Source: an uncultured Oscillibacter sp.
GTDB taxonomy: Bacteria > Bacillota > Clostridia > Oscillospirales > Oscillospiraceae
Assembly (NCBI GenBank): GCA_905233795.1
Contig: CAJOFP010000027.1
Location: 1-8,885, forward strand
Direction: 5' to 3'
Length of the DNA: 8,885 bases
Positions 1-6,100 of this stretch are shown here, in pieces (the first letter of the stretch is position 1; each line of letters begins with the position of its first letter). Both the position numbers and the translations under genes were made by a program. The notes beneath the pieces are model-generated. The model was not told the DNA's origin. It ran no database searches and saw only the letters and a list, made by a program, of their open reading frames with translations.

Positions 1-445
1 CGATCGGCACCCCCGCCTCCCGGATAATCGCCAGCGTCGCCGGATTGTTCGGACACCGTACCGCTACCGTATCCAGTCCCGCCGTCACGACATCCGGCAC
101 ACAAGACCGACGTTTTAATATCATCGTCAACGGCCCCGGCCAGAATTTACGCGCCAACGCATACGCCAGCGGCGGAATGTCCCGGCAATATCGCGGCAGC
201 CACTGCGCCCCCGTGATATGCAAAATCAACGGGTTATCCTGCGGACGCCCTTTCGCCTCAAATATACGCTTGACCGCTTTTTCATCCAATCCGTTCGCGC
301 CTAATCCGTATACCGTCTCCGTAGGCAGGGCGACCAGTCCGCCGTCCCGCAATAATTTCGCCGCCGAATTAATCTTCTCTTCCAATTCCTGACGGCGTAT
401 TTTAGTATCACGCAAATCATAATATGCCGTTTCCATACTTTTCAT
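1..445 (-). CDS. tsaC: Threonylcarbamoyl-AMP synthase (Sua5/YrdC/TsaC family), 5' part only
   Basis: I translated this from the minus strand; about 148 N-terminal residues are visible and the gene continues past the left edge. The family makes L-threonylcarbamoyl-AMP from threonine, bicarbonate and ATP, the first step of t6A37 modification of ANN-decoding tRNAs in the cytosol. Diagnostic YrdC-domain motifs appear in order: PTETVYGLGA (residues 41-50), KGRPQDNPL (65-73, the KxRP..NPL nucleotide-binding signature), FWPGPLT (101-107) and TVAVRCPNNP (126-135). Two ATG starts are possible. The one at 445 is preceded by GGAGGG (453-448) only 2 bases away; the one at 436 lies 11 bases from it. I kept 445, but 436 is a real alternative. 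The cut prevents telling short TsaC from long Sua5 with a C-terminal domain. The gene lies downstream of prfA, a common neighbour in Bacillota. Family assignment is very secure. Confidence 0.95.
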   Translation of the reverse strand, partial: MKSMETAYYDLRDTKIRRQELEEKINSAAKLLRDGGLVALPTETVYGLGANGLDEKAVKRIFEAKGRPQDNPLILHITGAQWLPRYCRDIPPLAYALARKFWPGPLTMILKRRSCVPDVVTAGLDTVAVRCPNNPATLAIIREAGVPI

Positions 446-536
446 CGCCCTCCAAGCGTGTTTTCTATCTATTTTCCGCCCGTTTCTCTTTCTATTTATC
501 TTATATTATTTCTATTTCTTGTCGCAATATTTTTAT

Positions 537-565
537 ATTATAATCCAAATTTACTTTATTTTCCA
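537..565 (-). promoter_or_regulatory. Candidate sigma-A promoter for sua5/tsaC (proximal)
   Basis: On the minus strand TGGAAA (565-560, four of six matches to TTGACA) is followed 17 bases later by a perfect TATAAT (542-537). Transcription would begin about 85 bases upstream of the sua5 start. The surrounding DNA is so AT-rich that chance matches to a -10 box are expected, so support is moderate. Confidence 0.4.
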
Positions 566-652
566 TTTACTTTCAAAATTTTATCTATTCTTTATCTTTA
601 TCTATACTATACACGACCGCCCGCGCCGAAATCTTGAACGCGCCGTGAATAT

Positions 653-682
653 TTGATAACAGTTTGATTGCAATTTTGTCAA
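653..682 (-). promoter_or_regulatory. Candidate sigma-A promoter for sua5/tsaC (distal)
   Basis: A perfect TTGACA (682-677) on the minus strand is followed after 18 bases by TATCAA (658-653), or after 17 by TTATCA. The -35 is ideal and the -10 weak. It would give a leader of about 200 bases before sua5. It may work with, or instead of, the proximal candidate. Confidence 0.35.
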
Positions 683-766
683 TTTGATTAAAATTTATAT
701 TTTATCCTTTCAATTTTCAATATTTTTCAATTTTTTTCCAGATTATCTATTATTTTCTATTATTTT

Positions 767-1828
767 TCACTCCGCCAGACGCGACGCGGAATCCGCGGTC
801 ATTAACGCGTCGATTAAGCCGTCCAGTTCGCCGTCCATAATCGCGTCAATCTGGTACAGCGTCAAGCCGATTCGATGATCCGTCACGCGACCTTGCGGGA
901 AATTGTACGTCCGCACGCGTTCAGAGCGATCGCCGCTCCCGACCTGATTTTTACGCGCCGCCGCTTCCGCCGCGCCCTGTTTTGATTTTTCCAAATCCAG
1001 TAACCGCGCCCGCAAAACTTTCATGGCTTTATCCCGGTTTTTATATTGGCTTCTCTCGTCCTGACATTCCACGACAATCCCCGTCGGCAAATGCGTGATT
1101 CTGATTGCCGATTCCGTTTTATTAACATGCTGTCCGCCCGCGCCCGACGAACGAAACGTATCGATTTTTAAATCTTTCGCGTCAATTTCCAGTTCGATTT
1201 CCTCGGCTTCCGGCAGTACCGCCACGGTCGCCGCGCTGGTATGCACGCGCCCGCCCGACTCCGTCTCCGGCACCCGTTGCACCCTGTGTACGCCGCTCTC
1301 GAATTTTAATCGCGCATACGCGCCCGGTCCCTCGATCAAGACTTCACATTCTTTTACGCCGCCCAATTCCGTAAGATTTGAATTTATAATCTCAAATTTC
1401 CAGCCGCGTTTCTGGGCGTACATGTGATACATTCTATATAACGAATGGGCGAATAAAGCGCCTTCTTCCCCGCCGACGCCGCTTCTGATTTCCAGAATCA
1501 CGTTTTTATTTTCATCCGGGTCCCGTGATTGCAATAAAATCCGCAATTCGTCCCACAGTTTTTCCGTTTTCGCGCAAGCCGACCGCCATTCTTCCGCCGC
1601 CAATTCTTTTAAATCTTTCAAATCCGGGTCATTTAATAATTCTTCCGTATCCTGACGCGTTTTTTCCGCCGCTTTCCATGCCCGGTACGCGTCCACAATC
1701 GGCGTTAATTCTTTCAATTCCCGGTTAATTTCTTTATATCTATCCGGCGCGTTATAAATTCCCGGATCGGACAGACTGGCCTCCAGACTTTCAAACCGCG
1801 TTTCCATCGCTTTTAATTTTTCATCCAC
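767..1828 (-). CDS. prfA: Peptide chain release factor 1 (RF1)
   Basis: RF1 recognises UAA and UAG in the ribosomal A site and triggers hydrolysis of peptidyl-tRNA. The 353-residue product is close to the usual length of about 360. Visible landmarks are an N-terminal helical domain (about 1-100), the acidic [12 protein letters not shown] segment (115-126), a PxT-type codon-recognition tripeptide as PET within RVPETESGG (185-193), and the catalytic GGQ loop in [15 protein letters not shown] (227-241). PxT rather than SPF separates RF1 from RF2; the usual variants are PAT or PVT, so the central Glu is a mild variation. The start is GTG (1828-1826), with AGGGGG (1844-1839) 10 bases upstream. The next Met, residue 8, has no better ribosome-binding site. 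A good promoter sits directly upstream, so the gene may be transcribed alone as well as by read-through from ydcF. prmC, which often follows prfA, is absent here. Confidence 0.97.
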   Translation of the reverse strand: MDEKLKAMETRFESLEASLSDPGIYNAPDRYKEINRELKELTPIVDAYRAWKAAEKTRQDTEELLNDPDLKDLKELAAEEWRSACAKTEKLWDELRILLQSRDPDENKNVILEIRSGVGGEEGALFAHSLYRMYHMYAQKRGWKFEIINSNLTELGGVKECEVLIEGPGAYARLKFESGVHRVQRVPETESGGRVHTSAATVAVLPEAEEIELEIDAKDLKIDTFRSSGAGGQHVNKTESAIRITHLPTGIVVECQDERSQYKNRDKAMKVLRARLLDLEKSKQGAAEAAARKNQVGSGDRSERVRTYNFPQGRVTDHRIGLTLYQIDAIMDGELDGLIDALMTADSASRLAE

Positions 1829-1838
1829 GCCCGTCTGT

Positions 1839-1844
1839 CCCCCT
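1839..1844 (-). promoter_or_regulatory. Shine-Dalgarno site deciding the GTG start of prfA
   Basis: AGGGGG on the minus strand lies 10 bases before the GTG at 1828. It is the only SD-like sequence near the 5' end and supports the GTG over the internal ATG at 1807. Confidence 0.55.
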
Positions 1845-1854
1845 GTTATTTTTC

Positions 1855-1884
1855 ATTATATTATTTTAATTATATTAATTTCAA
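1855..1884 (-). promoter_or_regulatory. Candidate strong sigma-A promoter for prfA
   Basis: On the minus strand TTGAAA (1884-1879, five of six matches) is followed by an 18-base spacer and a perfect TATAAT (1860-1855). A start point near 1848 would leave a leader of about 20 bases carrying the SD site. The gap from ydcF to prfA is nearly pure AT apart from the SD region, and it contains two copies of AATTATATTA 15 bases apart, so some of the match could be chance. Confidence 0.5.
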
Positions 1885-1903
1885 TTATATTATTTTTTTA
1901 ATA

Positions 1904-2713
1904 TTATAAATCTAATATCACTGTTTTCACGAGCGCGAACGCCTCCCGGACGTGATAATTTATATCCAGCCACCAATAGGGGACTTCAGCCGGAATGCCG
2001 ATTGCGTTCAATCCCAATTTTTGCGCGATCAGTTTCGCCCGGCATACATGAAAATCATTTGTTACAAACGCGATTTGCGCCGCGTCCGTATCCAATCCGT
2101 ATTTGATTAAAATATCCCGTGAAAAGGCGAAATTCTCATATGTGGATTTAGAATTTCCCTCTAATATTATTTTATTTTCATCTATACCCCGCGACGCGAA
2201 AAAACGCCGCATGGCTTCCGCTTCCGTGATATATTCGCCCTCGCCCTGTCCGCCGGATAATATAATTAAAATATCCGGCTTGTCCTGTATATATTCCAAC
2301 GCTTTATCCATACGGCTCTGTAACATCAGCGACGGAATTTCCCCGTTGACGCCCGCGCCTAATATAATTACCGCGTCGGCGGGAAGCGCGGACCAATTTT
2401 CGCGCTCATATCGAATAATAACGCCCTCTAAAATCGCAAATAAAAACAATCCCGCGCACAGACAGCCAAAAATTATTTTTTTAATTATTTTCCATTTTTT
2501 ATCAATTTCCGCCCAACGGCTTAAATAAATCCATCCGATACACCCGACCGCCAGACATAAAAATAACCTCCCGGAAAATATCATTCCCGGAATAATTTGC
2601 GATATTACGCCCATAAGCGTAAATAAAACAATCGCGCCGCATAATATTTTTTCGCCTGTTTTCATATTTAAATTATTAATATTATTAAATTTATTATTTA
2701 AATTATTTTTCAC
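1904..2713 (-). CDS. Membrane-anchored YdcF/DUF218-family protein
   Basis: The product of about 269 residues has three hydrophobic segments near residues 23-41, 44-64 and 79-100, then a soluble DUF218 (SanA/ElyC/YdcF) domain. Family motifs are ADAVIILGAG (112-121), LSGGQGE (152-158), EAEAM (164-168), STYENF (190-195) and TNDFHVCRA (218-226). DUF218 proteins are linked to envelope or vancomycin-barrier phenotypes in enterobacteria, but the reaction is not settled and I claim none here. I chose the GTG at 2713 because it overlaps the ABC-F stop as GTGA, with GGGG (2721-2718) 4 bases and GAGG (2727-2724) 10 bases upstream. A TTG at 2746 would be in frame but less likely; the ATG at 2665 has no SD. 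Residues 2-16 are almost only Asn, Lys, Leu, Ile and Phe, encoded by an AT-only tract resembling the local spacers, and may be a neutral extension. Translational coupling to the ABC-F gene is inferred. Confidence 0.85.
   Translation of the reverse strand: MKNNLNNKFNNINNLNMKTGEKILCGAIVLFTLMGVISQIIPGMIFSGRLFLCLAVGCIGWIYLSRWAEIDKKWKIIKKIIFGCLCAGLFLFAILEGVIIRYERENWSALPADAVIILGAGVNGEIPSLMLQSRMDKALEYIQDKPDILIILSGGQGEGEYITEAEAMRRFFASRGIDENKIILEGNSKSTYENFAFSRDILIKYGLDTDAAQIAFVTNDFHVCRAKLIAQKLGLNAIGIPAEVPYWWLDINYHVREAFALVKTVILDL
2666..2710. repeat. AT-only low-complexity tract at the ydcF 5' end
   Basis: About 45 bases contain only A and T, built from ATTATTAAT- and ATTTAAAT-like words that are nearly self-complementary. 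Read on the minus strand it encodes the Asn-rich first 16 residues of the YdcF-like protein. Similar words fill the murF/ABC-F gap (about 4667-4701) and an insertion in ddl (about 7018-7049). Confidence 0.6.
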
Positions 2714-4620
2714 GTTTCCCCGGCCTCTTCGCTGAGATTTTCCCAATCCTGATATAGATTATCCAATTCTATTTGCGCCGCGTCTTTCTGGGCGATTAAA
2801 TCCCGCGTCTTTTCATAATTTTCATAATCCGCCGCGCTCTGTTCAATCAAATTATCTAAATTTTTTATTTTTTCCTCTAATTTGCCGATTTCACGTTCAC
2901 AGATTTCCAGACGCCGTTTGACAGACGGCTGTTTTCTGTCATTCCGCGCCGGATTTAATTTTTTTGATTTTCGCGCCTTTTTTATATTCTCATTCGCCTG
3001 ATTCAAATCCCGTTCCTGACGCGCTTTTAATTCCCGATACCGCGCGAAACTCATGACGTAATCTATAATTTTCCCGTCCGACAGTTCCCAAATGCGCGTG
3101 GCGAAACGATTAATAAAATACCTGTCATGACTGACGAATAATAACGCGCCGTCATAATCCTCAATCGCGTTTTCGATCCACTCCCGCGACGCTATATCCA
3201 AATGATTCGTCGGTTCATCCAAGATTAATAAATTAATCTCGTTATCCATTAACATACATAATCTTAATCTACTCTGTTCGCCGCCCGATAACACGCCTAC
3301 GGGTTTAAAAACATCTTCGCCCGTGAAATCATATAAAGCCAGTCTATTTCTCGCGGAAGTCGCCGACAAATCGCGTTTTACGCTGATTAAATTATCCACA
3401 AGATTCCAATCGGGATGCGCAAACTCCATATTTTGCGGCAGATACGCGATACGGGTCTGAGGCCATATCCGAACGCGTCCCGCGTCCGGATATTCCTCCC
3501 CCATGATAATTTTTAACAGCGTCGATTTCCCCGCGCCGTTTTCGCCGATTAATCCGATACGTTCCCCGCCCGTGATTTTAAAATTTAAATCTATAAATAA
3601 TTTTTTCGCGTCATATTCTTTTGATAAGCCGCGTAACGATAACATTTCATCGCCCGTAAAATCCGCCTCTTGAAAACCGGCGTTTAATTTGCGATTTTTT
3701 ACCGGCTTTTCCGTCATACGCATTCTCTCAATGCGTTTTTCAATCGAAAAGGCGCGTTTATGCAATAATTCCGTGTTATGCTCGTGCATTTTCCGCGCCG
3801 TTTCGCTTAATCTATTAATTTCATCCTGTTCTTTTTTATAGCGTTTTAAATTTTCCTGATACCGCCGTTCTTTTTCCACGGCATAAAAGCTATAATTTCC
3901 GTTATAAAATTCCGCTTTGCCGTTTTCCAGTTCAATCACGCGGCTGACAGTGCGATCCAGAAAATATCTATCATGCGAAATAATTAAAACCGTGCCGTGA
4001 AAATCGCGGGTATAATTTTCAAGCCATTCCGTCGCCTGCAAATCCAAATGATTGGTCGGTTCGTCTAATAATAAAATATCCGTATCTTCCAGAATCAGGC
4101 GACCTAAATTGACCCGCGTTTTTTCCCCGCCGGATAAACTCGCAAACAACTGCTTTCTTTTTACATCCCCGATAGACAAACCGTTTGCGACTTTATTGAC
4201 AGCCGTGTCAACATCCCAGCCGCCGAACTGTTCAAATCTTGCTGACAAGCTATCATAACGCTTTAAAATCTCAGGATTTAATTCCCCGGATTCCATACGC
4301 GCCGTTAAATTATCTAACTCATCCGCCAGTTTTTTTAATCTCCCAAACGCCGAACGCAATACATCCTCAACCGTATATTCCGGTGGATAAACGGGGATTT
4401 GCGAAATTAATCCGATACGCTGTCCGGGAGAAATAATTATATTACCCGAATCGAAATCCAGTTCGCCCGTTAAAATTTTAAACAGCGTCGATTTCCCCGC
4501 GCCGTTGCGGCCTAAAATCCCGATATGTTCCCCGCGTTCGACCTGAAAAGACAGGCCGTTTAAAATCACTTCCCCGACCTGAAACGATTTTATTAAATTC
4601 TCACATTGTATATCAATCAT
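2710..4620 (-). CDS. ABC-F family ATPase (ribosome-associated, YdiF/Uup-like)
   Basis: This 636-residue protein has two ABC domains in one chain and no membrane segment, the hallmark of ABC-F factors that bind the ribosomal E site and affect the peptidyl-transferase centre. Domain 1 has Walker A GRNGAGKST (37-45), signature LSGGEK (162-167), Walker B LLLDEP (183-188) and switch His in SHDRYF (215-220). Domain 2 has GENGAGKST (359-367), LSGGEQ (444-449), LILDEP (465-470) and SHDRYF (497-502). The charged linker at about 245-315 matches the P-site-tRNA interaction motif, and about 530-630 is a Lys/Glu-rich predicted coiled coil. Both catalytic Glu residues (187 and 469) are present. Length and C-terminal coiled coil fit a housekeeping YdiF/Uup-type factor better than a short resistance factor, but resistance cannot be excluded. 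The ATG at 4620 has no SD; the leader is AT-only just before it. Its stop overlaps ydcF by 4 bases. Confidence 0.95.
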   Translation of the reverse strand: MIDIQCENLIKSFQVGEVILNGLSFQVERGEHIGILGRNGAGKSTLFKILTGELDFDSGNIIISPGQRIGLISQIPVYPPEYTVEDVLRSAFGRLKKLADELDNLTARMESGELNPEILKRYDSLSARFEQFGGWDVDTAVNKVANGLSIGDVKRKQLFASLSGGEKTRVNLGRLILEDTDILLLDEPTNHLDLQATEWLENYTRDFHGTVLIISHDRYFLDRTVSRVIELENGKAEFYNGNYSFYAVEKERRYQENLKRYKKEQDEINRLSETARKMHEHNTELLHKRAFSIEKRIERMRMTEKPVKNRKLNAGFQEADFTGDEMLSLRGLSKEYDAKKLFIDLNFKITGGERIGLIGENGAGKSTLLKIIMGEEYPDAGRVRIWPQTRIAYLPQNMEFAHPDWNLVDNLISVKRDLSATSARNRLALYDFTGEDVFKPVGVLSGGEQSRLRLCMLMDNEINLLILDEPTNHLDIASREWIENAIEDYDGALLFVSHDRYFINRFATRIWELSDGKIIDYVMSFARYRELKARQERDLNQANENIKKARKSKKLNPARNDRKQPSVKRRLEICEREIGKLEEKIKNLDNLIEQSAADYENYEKTRDLIAQKDAAQIELDNLYQDWENLSEEAGET

Positions 4621-4638
4621 AATTTTAATTATATTTTC

Positions 4639-4644
4639 ATTATA
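4639..4644 (-). promoter_or_regulatory. Possible -10 box upstream of the ABC-F gene
   Basis: A perfect TATAAT occurs on the minus strand in the 76-base murF/ABC-F gap. No acceptable -35 lies 16-18 bases upstream and there is no TGn extension. Transcription from here would give a leader of only about a dozen bases, which would fit the lack of an SD. The AT-rich context makes a chance match quite possible. Confidence 0.2.
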
Positions 4645-4696
4645 TATCCTATATTTTCACGATTTATTATTAATATTTATAATTTAAATTATAATA

Positions 4697-6100
4697 TTAT
4701 ATCGCCGGACCGAAAGCGTCTTTCATGGAATCGACGATCATATAAAATTCCATCGCGTGGGACGCTTTGACAAGCATGGCCGAACCCGGTTCAAACCGCC
4801 GGATTAAATCCGGCAAAGCGTCCTGAATCGCGTGAAAATGCGACGCGTCCCCGCCGCTGTCCACCGCGCCTTGGGCGATTCCGGCGGCGCGTTTTCCAAT
4901 CGCCACAACATCATCAATGCCCAGCATAGCCGTCAACGCGCCTATATTATAATGCGCCGACTCCGCGAGTCCGCCCAGTTCGCCCATATCGCCCAAAACC
5001 GCTATACGCTTATCGCATTCCGTTTTGGATAACACTTCCAGAGCCGCCGTGACCGATTGCGGGCTTGCGTTATAACAATCATCCAGTAAAATACGCCCGT
5101 CGTCCAGATACCAAACCCGCATACGCGAACCCGTGGGCTTATAATTCGCCGCGCCTTTGACAATCTCATCATGATTTAAATTTAACTCTTCCCCGACCGC
5201 GACGCCAATCGCCGCCGTCCAAGCGAGATAAGCTCCCGGCGATTTCAATCTGATTTCATATTCATCCCGTTCCGTTTGAATCACGCAGGATATGCCCCGG
5301 ATTCCGTAATCCGTAAAATCTTTGATTTTAACCTGACAATTCGCCGAATAGCCGCAACGCGTCACACGAAACGGTAAATTTAAAGTATTTAATAACTTGT
5401 CATCGCCGTTTAAAATCGCCAAGCCGTTGGGATTTAAATACTCAAATATTTCGCTTTTGGCTTTTAAAATCCCCTCGCGGCTGCCGAAAAATTCCATATG
5501 CGCGTCGCCTATATTGGTTATTACGGCAATATCCGGGCGCGTCATTTCCGCTAATTTTAAAATTTCCCCGGCGTGATTCATACCGGTTTCAATCACAGCC
5601 GCCTGATATTGACTGTCTAAATTTAATAACGTCAAAGCCGCGCCGATTTCGTTATTATAATTTTTTTGCGTTTTTAATATATTTAATTTCGCGCTTAATA
5701 CAGACGCGATTAATTCTTTTGTCGTCGTCTTGCCGACGCTTCCCGTGATTTGTACAAACGGGATTTTAAATTTTTGCCGATACGCGCCCGCCAGTTGTCC
5801 GAGCGCGATTTTCGTATCCGGGACGCGTATATAAAATTTATCTTCACGAAAATAATTTAATTTTTCCGGCGGACAGGAATAGAAACAGCCGACCGCCCCC
5901 GCGTCCAAGGCTTGATTAATAAAATCATGACCGTCATATTTTTCGCCTATAATGGGAATAAACAGACAACCCGGCGCAAGTTCGCGGGTATCAATGCAGA
6001 TAGAATTAATTAAATTTTTATTATATAAGGCTTCGCCGCTTGCGATACGCAATTCGCCGTTTACCGCCGCCGCGATTTCCGCCGCGTTCATATCGCGCAT
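4697..6100 (-). CDS. murF: UDP-N-acetylmuramoyl-tripeptide--D-alanyl-D-alanine ligase
   Basis: MurF uses ATP to add D-Ala-D-Ala to UDP-MurNAc-tripeptide, the last cytoplasmic step before MraY. The 467-residue product has the three Mur-ligase domains. The N-terminal substrate-binding domain includes CIDTRELAPGCLFIPI (35-50). The central domain has the P-loop ITGSVGKTTTKE (118-129), NYNNEIG (147-153), ETGMNHAGEI (171-180), TNIGDAHMEFFGS (195-207), the KAKSEIFE segment (213-220) that supplies the carbamylated Lys, and NGDD (231-234). The C-terminal domain begins near GSRMRV (324-329), with DDCYNASPQSV (340-350) and VLGDMGELG (368-376). NYNNEIG and DCYNASP are typical of MurF. The ATG at 6100 is preferred because GAGGTG (6110-6105) lies 4 bases upstream; the second ATG at 6091 would overlap the ddl stop as ATGA but is far from that SD. 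The gene follows ddl, which makes its dipeptide substrate, with a 13-base overlap. No key residue appears missing. Confidence 0.97.
   Translation of the reverse strand: MRDMNAAEIAAAVNGELRIASGEALYNKNLINSICIDTRELAPGCLFIPIIGEKYDGHDFINQALDAGAVGCFYSCPPEKLNYFREDKFYIRVPDTKIALGQLAGAYRQKFKIPFVQITGSVGKTTTKELIASVLSAKLNILKTQKNYNNEIGAALTLLNLDSQYQAAVIETGMNHAGEILKLAEMTRPDIAVITNIGDAHMEFFGSREGILKAKSEIFEYLNPNGLAILNGDDKLLNTLNLPFRVTRCGYSANCQVKIKDFTDYGIRGISCVIQTERDEYEIRLKSPGAYLAWTAAIGVAVGEELNLNHDEIVKGAANYKPTGSRMRVWYLDDGRILLDDCYNASPQSVTAALEVLSKTECDKRIAVLGDMGELGGLAESAHYNIGALTAMLGIDDVVAIGKRAAGIAQGAVDSGGDASHFHAIQDALPDLIRRFEPGSAMLVKASHAMEFYMIVDSMKDAFGPAI

Larger units (their letters stand above)
446..766. other. AT-rich intergenic region between prfA and sua5/tsaC
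   Basis: This 321-base spacer is very AT-rich. On the minus strand it is purine-rich, with recurring TAGATAAA-like words around 591-612. I find no coding sequence on either strand, no GC-rich hairpin followed by a T run to end prfA, and no tRNA-like structure. Two candidate sua5 promoters, listed separately, are the only interpretable signals. A short GC-rich island at about 614-646 holds two direct copies of GGCGCG on the minus strand and has no obvious role. Confidence 0.6.

Noticed and set aside
45..392. 115-codon open frame on the + strand at the left edge
   Set aside because: The minus strand of the same stretch encodes textbook TsaC/YrdC motifs; the + frame has no family features and is a shadow.
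446..766. Small RNA or tRNA gene in the prfA/sua5 gap
   Set aside because: No cloverleaf, no GC-rich stem with T run, and no conserved RNA sequence was recognised; only AT-rich DNA with promoter-like boxes.
1095..1427. 110-codon + strand frame inside prfA
   Set aside because: It lies opposite the RF1 PxT and GGQ region and shows only the composition expected of an antisense shadow.
2710..4620. Acquired antibiotic-resistance ABC-F (Vga/Lsa/OptrA-like)
   Set aside because: Its length, C-terminal coiled coil and housekeeping neighbours fit YdiF/Uup-type factors better; no leader peptide or attenuator was seen upstream.
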